Shown here one piece after another: positions 49,619 to 62,089 of a stretch of 64,000 nt of DNA. Origin of the DNA: Balanoglossus misakiensis (Eukaryota > Hemichordata); contig CM082591.2 of NCBI GenBank assembly GCA_040954595.2, forward strand, positions 1,798,001 through 1,862,000, read 5' to 3'. Position numbers and translations under genes: made by a program. The notes beneath the pieces are model-generated. The model was not told the DNA's origin. It saw only the letters and a list, made by a program, of their open reading frames with translations, and ran no database searches. Within the stretch, counting starts at the first letter, position 1. Every line of letters starts with the position of its first letter.

Positions 49619-52600
49619 ATGGATATTTCTTCGAGGAAGCGAAAGATTCCATCCCCTTTGTTTGGATTTGGAAAGTAAGTAGATTTTTCATGAATTGCAA
49701 GTATAGTCACAGAAGTCTCAATAAACTGATAAGTTGATGAGATCATGAATATTTGATGTTGCAAATTATTTTTGGAGGATCCCACAGAGAAATTGAGTGC
49801 ATATGACACTTTTTTGAAGGTCACCCTGACCTCTGGACAGTGGTGTGACCATAATGTACAAGTGATATAACCTTTGCCCTCTTGACTGTAATGATGACTG
49901 TTGTTTGTTAGTTTTGTCTGCTTGTTGTTTTGTCTGTGTTGGTTGATGTCTCATTCCTGAGTGGCAGTCAGTTCTCATATTGGTTTTGTGTGTGAACTTA
50001 TTTTCTATATGGATCATGTGTGCGGTTATTCTGGATTCATAAAACACAAGTTGATTACTATAGTGCTACAATATTGTGGTTATGCCATGACATATGGATG
50101 GCAGTTGCTAAAAATAGAATTTCCAGATTCAATATTGGCCTGTTATGTAAGAAGAATTATTTTCCTCTATATAGTTGCATGTAGATTGTTACTGTGATGA
50201 GGTTATGACAATGTATCACAGTCGCATGTGGTCTCCAATTCTAAGTCAGGTCTGCGATGTGTGCGTATCGTGCCCATGAAAGCAAAATCCTGCAATCGAC
50301 TGTACATAGCGGTGTTTAGCGCTTGATTTCATAGGAAAATAGTGTCACAATCAATCGTTTCCTTTCATCGTGAACTCTCAAACTTCAGTCCAAATAAAAG
50401 CTGCTATGAATGAAAGATAATATTTTTTTTTAAAAGGTAAAGGAAATGTGAAATCACGATAGATTTACAGAGTGGGGGGGGGGGTGTAGTGTTACATTTG
50501 ACGTCAATTGTTTTTTATGTTTGATGAAGCAACTGATCACATGTAATGTTGATGTTTTAATGCCTTCGAGACATGCATTAAGAAATTAAAAAAAATAAAA
50601 ATTCAAGCCACTTGTATATATATGTACCTGCATGTATTTTATTATGTGTTTCTTTTGTTTTGCGTTTTGTTTCCATAGTGACAGTGATGATGAGGGCAGT
50701 ATCAGCAGCAGATGTGCTGGTAGCTATGACGATGACAGCTCAACATCCAAGAAGTACTCCAGGTAAAATTGAACCTTGATGACAGAAACATTTCAGGAAG
50801 TCTTTTTCACCAGGAGGAATCAGAACTGTCTAGTTTCTGGTTGCTCAACTCCAAAAGTGAACTTTGTTGAAAAATCATTTAAAATCTCTCTAAGTGGGTA
50901 GCCATCTTTTTTTAGACATTTTTGAAATACCTTGGTCATTGATAGGGAGTCTAATGGCAAGATTTCTGTGTAAATGTTGCTGTAACTTCATTTTCTTTTT
51001 CTTCTTTATCGTAGACAAAACCACAGCGAAATTGAAAAAAGGCGGAGAGATAAAATGAATTCTTATATCACGGAACTTTCGGCCATGGTACCTATGTGTA
51101 ATGCTATGTCTCGGAAACTCGACAAACTCACTGTACTGAGGATGGCAGTACAGCATATGAAGAGTGTGCGAGGTAAGTCTGTCTGTTTACACAGTGTGAG
51201 TTGCAAGAAAAATAGTATTCCATTATTAGTTTTGCCCAAGATATTTGATTAAAGAAAACTCTCTAGACCTCTGCAATGTCATTGTGTTGTTTGTGTCACT
51301 GTGTAGGTTTCACCTTGACATGACTCCCTAACTCCCCCAAGAAAATTCACCACATGAACATGGACTACCGTTAAAGTCATATTTGTAGACGCAGGTTTTT
51401 TAACAAAGTTGCAATATTTCGACTGCTACAATGATCCTGAAATCGGGGTGCGTCTAATAATATGGAAGTATGCCAAGTTTCAAAACAAACTTTTTCTGTT
51501 CTCAGGAGAAGACATCGCCAAAAATCAGGTCATAAAGAAAGTACTTCCCATGCAATCATACACTTCTACTCCTGCTGCATGACTTGTGTTCTTTGCTCAA
51601 AAGTCTGAAGCCTATTCCTCATACAGTTCAAAAATCGTTTTATTCATACAAAGTTTGAGTTTTTGATATTTTCAAGTGTCATGTCTTGTCCGTATATTCA
51701 CCCCATAATGTAATCTGAGACTTAGCTTCTACTTCCACATAAACAATGTTGCAAATTACGTTACATGCCCATTGATAAAATCAGAGCACTGTCTGGGTCA
51801 ACACCATCTGGGTCAACTACGTCTGAAGCCATGTGTCAATGGGTGACAAGGCATCAAATGTCAAAGTGACAGCCATTGAAAACTTCAACCAATCAGAGTA
51901 AATGATTTTAGAGGATAATTAATGAGAGGTCAACTACATGTCAAAGTGTATTCATATGTTAATTTCATGCATGTTTCATGGATGTTTCGTTGACCAGCTG
52001 AGCAATTATAGGCAACTGAGACAATGGAAAAGACGTAGACCCAGCAATTATGGGCAGTTGAGACAATGGAAAAGACATAGTTGAAACAATGGCAAAGAAA
52101 ATCACCGTTAGTCAGTCTTATGTTAGTCAGTCTTCCGCATTGAATGAAAGGGGGCTTGTCCTCCACCATGCTGAAAGCAGGGTGCGTCTAATAATATGTA
52201 CTTTTCCGTTTTTCCAAATCTTTGAATTTGTGACATTGCAATCAGCTCAGAAAAGGGGTGCGTCTATAAATACGGATGCGTCTACAAATATGACTTTAAC
52301 GGTACTTTAGTGCACTCTTGTGGAAAATTATTCACACACACACTTAATTCCAACGTATCTCAGCCCTTTCTCCCTATTTCCCAGTGTAGAGGTCCACATT
52401 TACCAAAGAAAACAAAGGGTTTAGATCGAACCATGCCACCATGGTGGTACAAGGGTTATTTTAGTCTGTGTTCTGTGTGTGGTATGTGGCTTCCCCTCTA
52501 AAACCGGCTTATTATTTTTTTTCTCGTGACAGGATCAAACACTTCCTGCAAAGGAGCAAACTACAAACCATCTTTCCTTTCAGACGATGAGCTGAAACAA

Positions 52601-55600
52601 TTAATTCTTGAGGTAGGCAACGGAATAAATCGTACGCCATTGTCGCGTAATTCTAGAATTTAAAACAACTCCTAAAAGTCATTTCAAGTCCTGAAAAAAT
52701 AATAAACACTGTGGGAATATGGAAAGTTGACTGTGGCATTCCACAAGGCCGTAAAATTTCAATTGTCATGACAGACAATTATAACACAAACACTCTTTTA
52801 CCATTTATCAGAAATTAATTTTCTCTGTTTTATTTTCAGGCAGCTGAGGGGTTTCTCTTTGTTGTCACGTGCGACCGCGGTAAAGTTTTGTACGTCTCAG
52901 ATTCTGTGAATAAAATTCTCAATCTCAGTAGGGTGAGTATTTTCACGGTTTAAGATCCCATTGGCTCTCACTTGCTGGCTGGTTTGTTTTGGCTTCAGTT
53001 TAGCTTAAAGGCCCAGTAACGAAAACTTAAAGGCACAGTAGCTGTAACTTTTTGATAGTATTTGATATATTTTCATTTTTTTTTGACAGGAAGAGATAGT
53101 GGGACATAGTCTATTTGATCTTTTGCACCCGAAAGATGCTGGCAAAGTCAAGGAGCAGTTATCGTCGACAGATTTAGCACCAAGGGAGAGACTTATAGAT
53201 GCAAAAAGTAAGTATTGTCGCATTTTCTGGCAATATTGCACACCAAAGCCTCAATGTAATATTGCTCATGTCTGGTTTACAGTTTGTTTCACACTCTGTT
53301 TGTTCGTTTAAACTTTCAGCGGGTCTACCAGTCAAGTCTGAAATGTTGGCAAGCCCCTCGCAACTATCATCCGGAGCGCGTCGGTCGTTTTTCTGCCGTA
53401 TGAAGACAGCTGCCAAGCACTCGTCGATGAAGAACGAAAATGGTGAAGCGGGCTGCTCAAAGAAGAAGCACCGTTCATTAGCTGGTAATGCATGATGACT
53501 TGCAAAACATGGGGATTTTCTTTTAAGAAACCTTTGAATGTTATAGTTTTGCTGTCAAAACATGGAGCAACATTTTTATACATTTTCATAATTTTTTCCT
53601 ATTTTTCCCCTCAATTTTAGACCAGATGTCCATAATTTTCCATTGTCTGCTGATCTTGCTCAAAATTGTAGAGAAAAAAAATGGTAAAAGAGGCTAATTT
53701 TAGAAAAAAAGTGATGACATTGAGAATGTGAAGTCTTGTTTAACATCTGCAGAGAAACCCAACAACAGCAACATCCAAAGCCACATGAAATAGAGAACTC
53801 TCTGAAGTGACCATCCTTTGATGTCAATAACTCTTACGTATGCCCCAAACACCGTGGCCCAAATTACTATGTTCATATTTTTTCTTGTTTGTTCTTCCAG
53901 ATCGTAAAAATTACATAACAATCCACTGTACTGGTTATTTAAAGAGTTGGCCGTCAGCTAAGGTTGGCCTCGGCAACGATTCAGACGATAACTACGCTGA
54001 TGAATGCAATCTGAGTTGTTTGGTGGCGATTGCAAGGGTTCAGGTATGCTGATATACCTCCTTATAAATGGAATAACCCAAACAGCCTCGAAATTAGTGG
54101 TCTTTTTTCTTACAAGTAGTTTATGTGTACTAATCCTAATCACCCCTGGGGCTGGATTTCAGTACCTACATTTTCGATTTGCTATTTTTAGCTTCATTTG
54201 CATACATGAATATGCAAATAAAAGCAGTACGTATAGGCTCGAAATATCCATGTATTTATTTAAAGTGTAAATCTTGTCAGATACTTGTTTGTATAAATGT
54301 TAAAATCCATGATTTCAGAATGAGTGAAATTTATTCTGGATATAAACTGATCAGTATTAAGACAAGAAATTACCACAAAACATGACACTTATGACATTCA
54401 ATCCTCAGCTCATATCGTTTCTCATGTTTTTGGCAAATGTCTTTTTGCGTTCACAGCCTTCACAAGTTCCTTGTGCCACCGCTTCGAACGTCGATGTCAA
54501 ACCCACCGAGTTTGTGTCGCGGCACGCGATGGACGGCCGATTTACTTTTGTCGATCAGAGGTCAGTCGGTATTTCTTTGATGAACAATTTTTCACCATTT
54601 TGGGGTTTTGCTTATCAGGTTTTTCTTTGATCGTTTTCTGGAAATTTGAAAACGTTGTGTTTGTCATTTCAGAGCGACAGCCATCCTGGGATATCTGCCT
54701 CAGGAATTACTAGGCACATCTTGTTATGAATATTATCATGTAGATGATATACCTCAACTAGCAGATAGTCATAAAGCAGGTTAGTATTCTATATGGCCTT
54801 TCACAGAACAGGTCGATATTACATCTTATTTTCTCATCACCGTACCAGTGGTCAATATTGTTCTTTATGGCACAAGTTGAAGTAATTCATTTCTCTGCAG
54901 CTGGTTATATAGCAGTTGTGAAAAAATCGAAGTCTTAATTGGGATTATGTCATTCTCTTTCAGTTTTAGCCGGGAAGGAAAAGATACTGACTAGTGTTTA
55001 TAGGTTTAGAGCGAAAAATGGAGATTTTGTCAAGCTGAGGACAAAGTCCTTCTGTTTTCGAAATCCTTGGACCAAAGAGGTTGAATATATTGTTTGCACA
55101 AATACCCTGGTGACGTAAGTATATTTTGAAGTTGATTAGCAATGGCTTACTGTTTAGAAAAGAAATCTCTGTTGATAGAATAAAGGAATCCAAGACAATA
55201 TTATGAACGATGTTGTAACAAGCACCAGCCTAGGGAGTACACTCCAAGATGTACCCAATCAGATACAATTTGCTTTCCCTGTCTTGCATAACTCAGCCCA
55301 CCAGAGCAGGCTGATTCTTCGGGTCTGGATGCCAATGCCCATGCCATAGAACAAGAGTCCAGGCAGTCGCAGGTGGAAATGCTTCTCAGCCAGTCATCAT
55401 CAGATGGTAAGTACCACCTGCCGAAAACAGAAATGTCACCAATCAGTGGTTTAGTTGTCCATTATTTTATTTTTTGCTCAGCGGTACAGTAGGAACACAT
55501 TAGACTCGTTCCTGTAGGAAATTTATTGTTTCTTGTAGTGTTGATGAGATACATTGGTGTCGGTTATTAGATAAAGTGCAGAGGCCATTCATAGCCTCAC

Positions 55601-56936
55601 CGTCTTGACTCGAAGTAGTCTTTTGTTGAGATCCGGAATTGTTTTTCCTTCCAGGGCACAAGAATCGCACATCAGTCCCGGGCATTCCGAGTAGCGCTCG
55701 CATTGGAGCGGGCAAGATTGGACGACTTATAGCGGAAGAGGCACTAGACGGCCACAGGTATGGAACACCAGTCACCAGGACATTTTTTGCAGTCCTGAGT
55801 ATTGACACAAGAGGGTGCTGTTTGAAATAAAAATTTCAAGTTTTGCCAAAAGAGGGCGCTGTTTAAGAGAACTGTGGTGGCACTTAAAAGTTTTCTTTCA
55901 AACAGGCTTCAAAGTCCATTTATACTTTTTAAAGCAAATATTTCAATGGCTACAAACCTTTTCAAGTGAGTATTCAGCCTTTTTCAGATCACTAAGCAAG
56001 ATTAACCAAACCTATGAAAACATATCTGACCACTGCTCTGACTTGGCTCTTACAGGAATGGATCCTCCCCCACCAATATTCTAAGCACAACACAGGAAGT
56101 GAGTATAACACCGCCACTTTCCCAGGCCACGTCCGAGACGAGTAACTTAAGTTCAGGATTACCAGGTAGTCTAAACCTACCAGAGATTGAAAGTAGTAGT
56201 ACAGACTTTGAAGGTAAGTTGTTTAACCCTTTCACAACTATGGTCCAGTCCAAACCCATTATTTTCTATGGTAAGGTTGGACCACTTAAGAGGGAACCAG
56301 GGGAGAAAGGGTTAACATTGTGGTGATATCACCACTGATACTGTTGTGTGATATACATTTATGTGGCTAAATTTGTGAAGGTGACCGTGTGTGTTTATGT
56401 GCTTTGTCCTTGTATTTGCAGGAACTGAGTCCTCCACAGTGGACAGCTTAACAGGTGGTCTTCTTGGTCATTCAGCCAATGGGAATAGCTCGTTGAGCCA
56501 GTCATTTGACTTCCCATCGGCGAACATCCGACCGAACAAGACACCGCTGACCACAGCCGTCATGGAGTCCACGATTTCAGGAGCGGCATCGAATCAGTCC
56601 AGTGCGGCCACTTCCACGTCGACGTCTCAAGTCGCGCCCAACGACCAATCGCAGGGGAGCACCAGCGGGGGCGGGCTGAGCCAACTGGCACAGATGCTGT
56701 CAACAAACACAGGCAACAGCAGTATGGCCAACCTTCTTGACCGACTTCTGGAGAAAGCCGCGTCCAACACGGTCAGCAACACACCGCAGCAGCCATCCAC
56801 ATCGACTGCGAGCACGGCCGCCAGCGGGGGCGCGGATAACGACGAAGCAGCCATGGCGGTTATTATGAGTTTATTGGAAGCTGATGCTGGGTTGGGTGGG
56901 CCTGTAGATTTCACAGACCTTCCATGGCCTCTATAG
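49619..56936 (+). CDS. BMAL1: circadian bHLH-PAS transcription factor BMAL1
   Basis: Fifteen coding exons: 49619-49674, 50679-50762, 51015-51172, 52533-52612, 52840-52932, 53090-53207, 53320-53484, 53901-54043, 54457-54560, 54673-54779, 54964-55114, 55297-55406, 55655-55757, 56056-56213, 56422-56936; 714 residues. Pairs with CLOCK/NPAS2 on E-boxes. Visible: N-terminal basic SSRKRK; bHLH from about residue 47 ([19 protein letters not shown], then [20 protein letters not shown]); PAS-A ([32 protein letters not shown]); [16 protein letters not shown] ([20 protein letters not shown]); [17 protein letters not shown]. The C terminus is [20 protein letters not shown] followed by [11 protein letters not shown], essentially the vertebrate transactivation domain. 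Insect CYCLE lacks this tail, so this is the full activating form. The Ser/Thr-rich last exon is longer than in human BMAL1. Confidence 0.97.
51368..52302. mobile_element. 935-bp TIR element in BMAL1 intron 3
   Basis: Inverted ends of about 27 bp (CCGTTAAAGTCATATTTGTAG at the left, complement at 52276-52302), flanked by TA (51366-51367; 52303-52304). Subterminal copies of GTGCGTCTAATAATATG occur near both ends. An internal duplicated block at about 52002-52082 (GAGACAATGGAAAAGAC) is present twice. No transposase frame; a non-autonomous DNA element. Confidence 0.8.
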
Positions 56937-59300
56937 CGCATTCAATCATCTGTAGAGTCTTAGGACGACAAATCTTAGGCGGTTTTATGCATGTTTGCTT
57001 CTTGGCAACACCGTTTGACTCAGACTGTTGAAAGTTTTGCCTGAATTTCTGGTTTGTCATAGGTTATGGAATGTACATGACCAAAACAATATACGTGGGC
57101 TATCCAGTATGTTATGAGTTCGAGTGGGGAGGGTAGCAAGATGGCTGATGATTGCTGGCATTATCACAGAGGGAGGCTGTGTATCAGTTATACATGTTTG
57201 TTTTAACATGGTCTATTCAATAGCGCATCTGACGAGTATGAATTGTGGGTTTTGTCTAATGGAAACTATCCCTGGAATTCCTAGATGAAATCTGATTGGT
57301 CGATTCACAGAATTATGAAGTCTTATTGGTCCATCAGTGGATTACCCTGATTGGCTATTGAACTACCTCCAAATTCAAAGTTGCATTTACTGTGGATATA
57401 ATTTGAACATCACTTGCATAAGTGTTCGACAGTTGAAAGACCCAGTATGTCCACATCCGTGATGCATTACTCCCAAAGAAAGAAAAAGTTTCCATATATT
57501 CCGGGTCATGTGACAGATGAAGAGGTCTGCTCAGTTTTTCACTAAGAAAAGGGCGCCCTCTGCTGTTTGCTAAAAAAATATTGTTTTGTGAAAATTTTCC
57601 GTTTTCACCACAGTGTTGTAACGATGCTGATCAAAGGAAGGCACAGTGTCCCGACACTATTTTTTTGTCAAATTTGGTATCAAACTGTAAATTTGTACAT
57701 ACAAAGAAAAAATTAAGAAAACAGGAAATTGAGCAACTCTTGTCATTTGATCCATTGTCTTTTAGATTATATGTAAGAAGTAAGGATACAAAAATATTTA
57801 TCATGTACTGTTCCTATGAATATGATATTTATTCCAAACTGACAGGTCAGGTTTTTTTCTGAACGGTGACTCAAGAACTTTCTGATAATCTCACATCTGC
57901 TTGATGAAAAATGCAAAGTACTTGCAGGGTTCTCACTAGCTTGACTTGAGTGCTGGCTACTCATTAATATTCATGTTCATTAATATTCATGCTTGTTGCA
58001 AGTCTTACCTATTCATCAATGTATCAAAATGATACAAGAGACTAGACAATAGTGTCAGTGCTGGTCGTGGGTACCCTGTTGAAAAATAACCTTGAAAAAT
58101 TAGATCATGGTTGGTGAAAATGGATAAAGGTTCAAAAGGTTTTAATTTGCCAGAATAATGTATTTTACAATTTTAGCTAATTGATAAACATTTTATCATG
58201 TACCTAAAATGGCTATGTGTGGATATATTCCTCTTTTTTTCTACTTTCTAAAATCAACTCGCAGGATAATTTGAATCACTGAAATGTATTTGAAGTGTTA
58301 TTTATGTGTAATACTGTTTGAGCTTTCTGAAATAAGACAGTAATTGTAGGGACTTTAAAAGATGTGGCAACATTAGATTTATTCAAAGGCACCCTCCTCA
58401 ATCCAATGTCATAAGTGAGTGCATTTGTGAATTGCTCATTAAACCTTCATTCATCTTTTGTTTTGTGGTGCGAGGACTAATGTTACCAGTCAGCGAGCAA
58501 TAAATTTACAGGTTTGGGGTATATGTTTCAAGCAATCATCTTGGGGAGTGATAGCTATGCATGGGGGCAGCCATCTTGGAAGGGACAGCCAATGAGAGTG
58601 GGGGCGGCCATCTTGGAAGTGACAGCCAATGAGAATGGAGGGGCGGCCATCTTAGGAATGATTGTAGGCATATATGGGGGCAGCCATCTTGGAAGTGATA
58701 CTCAACGGGCAGCCATCTTGGAAGTGACAAACTCTGTGTTTTATTTATCTCAACAAAACATTTGCTGTTTTGTTTCCTTGTCGGTTCTCCAAAGAGGCAC
58801 AGTCCCAGGGGTTTAAACTCAAACCTTGTATTTTAAATGTCATTTTTTGTTGATTTTTTCTGTGATGTAATGTGATCAAATGCTTCATCAAGAAACGTGT
58901 GGAATTTGCAAGATAAAACGCAGAAAACATAGCAATGGTGTGCAATTTTAAATCATGATTTAATGATCGAGATGGCCTGATCATGATTATCAGGTATTTC
59001 ATTTGTGATAATTATCGTTTCTAGGATTTCAAGATTAAAATTTTAAAAGTCATATATTAAATGTTTCATCTAGTTGATGAGTAGTATTGTGTGTTGTTAT
59101 CATGCTGATGTGAAGTTGATGGTATTTTTAAATGTAGACTCTATTGTCTTTAATAAAGAATTTCTCAGTGATATTATCAGACACTTGTCAGTATATTTGC
59201 CGTGCATGGTGACCGACGAGCCTGGATTTAGCCTGGATCAGGGCATTTGCATGCGGTTCGCGGGAAACTATAATTATCGGACATAGTCACAGGAATTTCT
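56937..59300 (+). other. BMAL1 3' UTR / downstream non-coding region
   Basis: AT-rich sequence with no coding signal. Includes several ATTGGT-type motifs at 57290-57355 and the GCCATCTTGG cluster at 58570-58721. AATAAA signals occur at several places (for example near 58499 and 59151); which is used cannot be told. Confidence 0.4.
58565..58730. promoter_or_regulatory. cluster of five YY1-like sites (GCCATCTTGG)
   Basis: GCCATCTTGG or a one-base variant at 58570, 58607, 58646, 58683 and 58712, about 30-39 bp apart. GACAGCCAATGAGA occurs twice between them. The spacing suggests a diverged tandem repeat of roughly 37 bp. Functionally it looks like an array of YY1 and CCAAT motifs downstream of BMAL1. 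Confidence 0.6.
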
Positions 59301-60780
59301 TGCCATCGTAAACGACAACAGAATCGCTGGCTCCGATCTATTTCAAGTATTTCCCTCACTTCTGAAACGTGTAATTTTCGGCACTAAATTAGGTGTACCT
59401 GTCCACCTTCTGGCACGGGTTACACCGCTTGACAATACAAACAGACAAGCTGCGAAGTTGACCCGAGGGGCCGTACCGCATACTTCGTTCATCGTAAAAT
59501 TGGCGAACACGTAAACAAAGCTGTTTATCACCACCCATGCATCGCCATGACAATGCGTACGGGTCAGTTTCTATACAACACGTGGAGCGACGCTCAAACG
59601 CTAAGTTTGTCAACATGGCCGTTTGTCACCGGTGGCGCGTACAGACCTTCTGTGTACTGGAAGGTGCTGAGCATGCGCGTTTCACCGAGTGGACGACAAA
59701 ATGTGTCTTGAAAGTTCGCGACACGTGGCCTTCGCCGTCACCCAAACCTCTCGCTGGTAATATGATGGACATTACCACGAGCCCGGTCGGAAATTGGACA
59801 AATTGTCCGTCCAGGATGAAGGTTGGTGCAACGTCTGTTTTTTGTGGCCTCGTGCTGTATTGTGCGGTGTGTGACAGACGCGCCCAAGTGGTGATGAAAT
59901 ATGGCCGCCGAAATGCAAGGGGTCAGCAGTCCGTGCCTGCCCTCCCTCCCTTCTTTGTTTTGCCATTTCTTTTCCAAACCGCTTTAAACTTTCCCAACTT
60001 TTATGTCCCCGTTTTGTATAGACACCCATCCAACTATCCTGTTGCGATAAAAATACTCGATTATGAGAGATTCCCGACATTTTGTCCAGAATACCTGATC
60101 ATGTCCATCGGCAGGTAATCCGCAAAGACCACGTGACACAAAAATACACAGAAAAACGTTCAAAAGACCAAATCTGTGTATTAAATTATGGAAAATTGCA
60201 ACACAAAGTTAGTTTCTATGTCATGCTTGTTAGACTTAGGCCTAAGGGGTTGAACCACGTGGTTAAACATACACGTCAGTAGTTATATCAATGTAAAGGC
60301 GTGGAGCTACAAAAAAGGCCAGATGTTGGGTCGGCATATCGGGCTATGATGATGAGCTCGGCATCCAGGTGGTATTGCTCGATATGTCCTGTCGGTTGTC
60401 ATTTATTACTAGACACGCTGTTCACACACTGTCTCTTTTGCACCTTTGAGTTCTGTCCGATCCAGACGAACCGTGAAGAAACCGAGCGTATCCATAGTTG
60501 ACGCGCAAGAACTCGTGACGGAGCCATTTTGTTTTTATTCGTCACTTCATCAATTTACGACCAGAAAGCAAGTGACACCTGTCTGCATGTAATGACAGCG
60601 CGGGAAGTGCTTCTGAGATTTCCTTTGATGGTGTCCATTGTCGGAAAGTTTGGCTTGACTGCTTTTGGTCCAGGAATAGGCTTTCTGGCACAGTCATTCT
60701 TGTGCCGGGGTCCATGGTTAATCCATCCATCCATACCACATACAAACATACCAATCATTTCAAGAAAAGTAGAATGCAAT
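59301..60780. other. intergenic region between BMAL1 and foxQ2
   Basis: More GC-rich than its surroundings, with CpGs. A 193-codon open frame (59537-60118, +) has an overlapping minus-strand frame, no family resemblance and no supporting splice signals. I do not call it a gene. Confidence 0.4.
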
Positions 60781-60786
60781 AAAACG

Positions 60787-60792
60787 TTTATT
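60787..60792 (-). promoter_or_regulatory. poly(A) signal of foxQ2
   Basis: TTTATT on + reads AATAAA on the minus strand, about 295 bp after the foxQ2 stop codon. Confidence 0.45.
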
Positions 60793-61086
60793 TTGACTCA
60801 AAATATCATAAAGATCTTTTAAACTAGCAAAATATTTATACAGAAGGTTCAACTTGCAAATTCATACAAAATAAGCACTATACAAAAAGTACATCATATA
60901 GGAAAAAACATTTACACAATAATGATCTCGCCAAACGACCAATGTTTAAAATAATAAGACATTTCGGTTTGTATAGTGAAATTATACACAAAGCATACAT
61001 GAAGGCAGATAATTAAGTTTGTACAATAAAACTCTCCAATGTAAATAATTTACGGTTTATGTCCAGTTCATAAAGAGTTCATCTGC

Positions 61087-61932
61087 TCATTTCATCGCTT
61101 GAAGTTTTGTGAAAGTGTCCTGCCAAGTCGAATACAGGGATGCGGAAACTGGCGGTGATGACGTCGGCGATGACGTCGTGGGTACTGCGATCGGTTGGCT
61201 GCGGTACGTTGCCAAGGAAACCTGCTCCGGTGATGGCGGGAGAGGCATTGTGGTCGCTGAGGCTGTGTAGTGCTGTGGGTAGGTCGGTTGAGGCGCGTAC
61301 ACTGGACTGGTTGGTTGTGGTGGGTAGACGGGGCTGAAGGTGGGATGGCTCATGTAGCTGTACGGGACTGGGGCTGTGGTCATCGGTACGTACGAGGATG
61401 GCCCGTAGGCGTACGGGTGAGGGTGGTACCGGTAGAGACTGCTCACCATGTCGTAGCACTGGCGGACTCGGCGACGAGCCTTGCGACGGCGGAAGTCACC
61501 CTTGATGAAGTCCTCCAAGTTGGCCGGATGAATGGACCAGTAGTTTCCGCGCCCATCGTTGCTCCGTCCGTTCTTGATGAAACACTCGTTGAGGGACAAG
61601 TTGTGACGAATGCTGTTTCTCCAACTTTTATCGTTGTTTCGGTAGTAAGGAAAGTTGTCCATGATGTACTGGTATATATCGCATAACAGCATTTTCTTTT
61701 CTCGGACACTCAAGATGGCCTTGGCGATCAGGGCTATGTACGACTCGGCCGGCTTCTTACCGTCTCCGGGGCTGCTTCTTCCGCAGACGGACGACGGTGA
61801 CCCGACATCGATGCTGCTGGCCTCGCTGGACGATGTGGACAGACTTCCCGGTGAAATGGGGTTGAGTTGCCGCTTCTGGTCTCTGTCGCTGCTTCCCGTC
61901 AAAGCCTCCACGCTGAAGAGAGTCATTTTCAT
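61087..61932 (-). CDS. foxQ2: forkhead transcription factor, FoxQ2 family
   Basis: Single exon, 281 residues. The forkhead domain spans about residues 60-155: SYIALIAKAILSVREKKMLL, DIYQYIMDNFPYYRNNDKSW, RNSIRHNLSLNECFIKNGRS, GNYWSIHPANLEDFIKGDFR, RRKARRRVRQC. The IHPANLEDF-x-KGDFRRR-KA segment is the FoxQ2 signature and separates it from FoxQ1. At the very N terminus, FSVEALTG (residues 6-13) resembles the EH1 (Groucho-binding) motif known from some FoxQ2 proteins, implying repression. The C terminus is rich in Pro/Tyr/Ser/Thr. Unusual: KPAESYIALIAKAI where most Fox proteins have KPPYSYIALIAMAI. FoxQ2 genes act in anterior/apical neuroectoderm of invertebrates. Which paralogue this is I cannot say. 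Confidence 0.92.
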   Translation of the reverse strand: MKMTLFSVEALTGSSDRDQKRQLNPISPGSLSTSSSEASSIDVGSPSSVCGRSSPGDGKKPAESYIALIAKAILSVREKKMLLCDIYQYIMDNFPYYRNNDKSWRNSIRHNLSLNECFIKNGRSNDGRGNYWSIHPANLEDFIKGDFRRRKARRRVRQCYDMVSSLYRYHPHPYAYGPSSYVPMTTAPVPYSYMSHPTFSPVYPPQPTSPVYAPQPTYPQHYTASATTMPLPPSPEQVSLATYRSQPIAVPTTSSPTSSPPVSASLYSTWQDTFTKLQAMK

Positions 61933-62035
61933 GTGCTGTGTGATTATCAGACAAAATCTACTTTCGAAGTCTTGTCAGATTGCTTCACTGTGGTCTAGAA
62001 ACAAGCGAATGACCATCAACGCCGTGGACTGCCAA

Positions 62036-62045
62036 CTTTTAAAAC
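62036..62045 (-). promoter_or_regulatory. TATA-like box of foxQ2
   Basis: Minus strand GTTTTAAAAG after a G-run, about 105 bp upstream of the ATG. Placement suits a short 5' UTR in an intronless gene. Confidence 0.35.
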
Positions 62046-62089
62046 CCCCACGCGGCCGTGATTGGCCCGTCCTTGATTGACAGCAAATG

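Noticed and set aside
59537-60118. 193-codon open frame as a gene between BMAL1 and foxQ2
   Set aside because: No domain, no family resemblance and an overlapping open frame on the other strand; typical of CpG-rich intergenic DNA.
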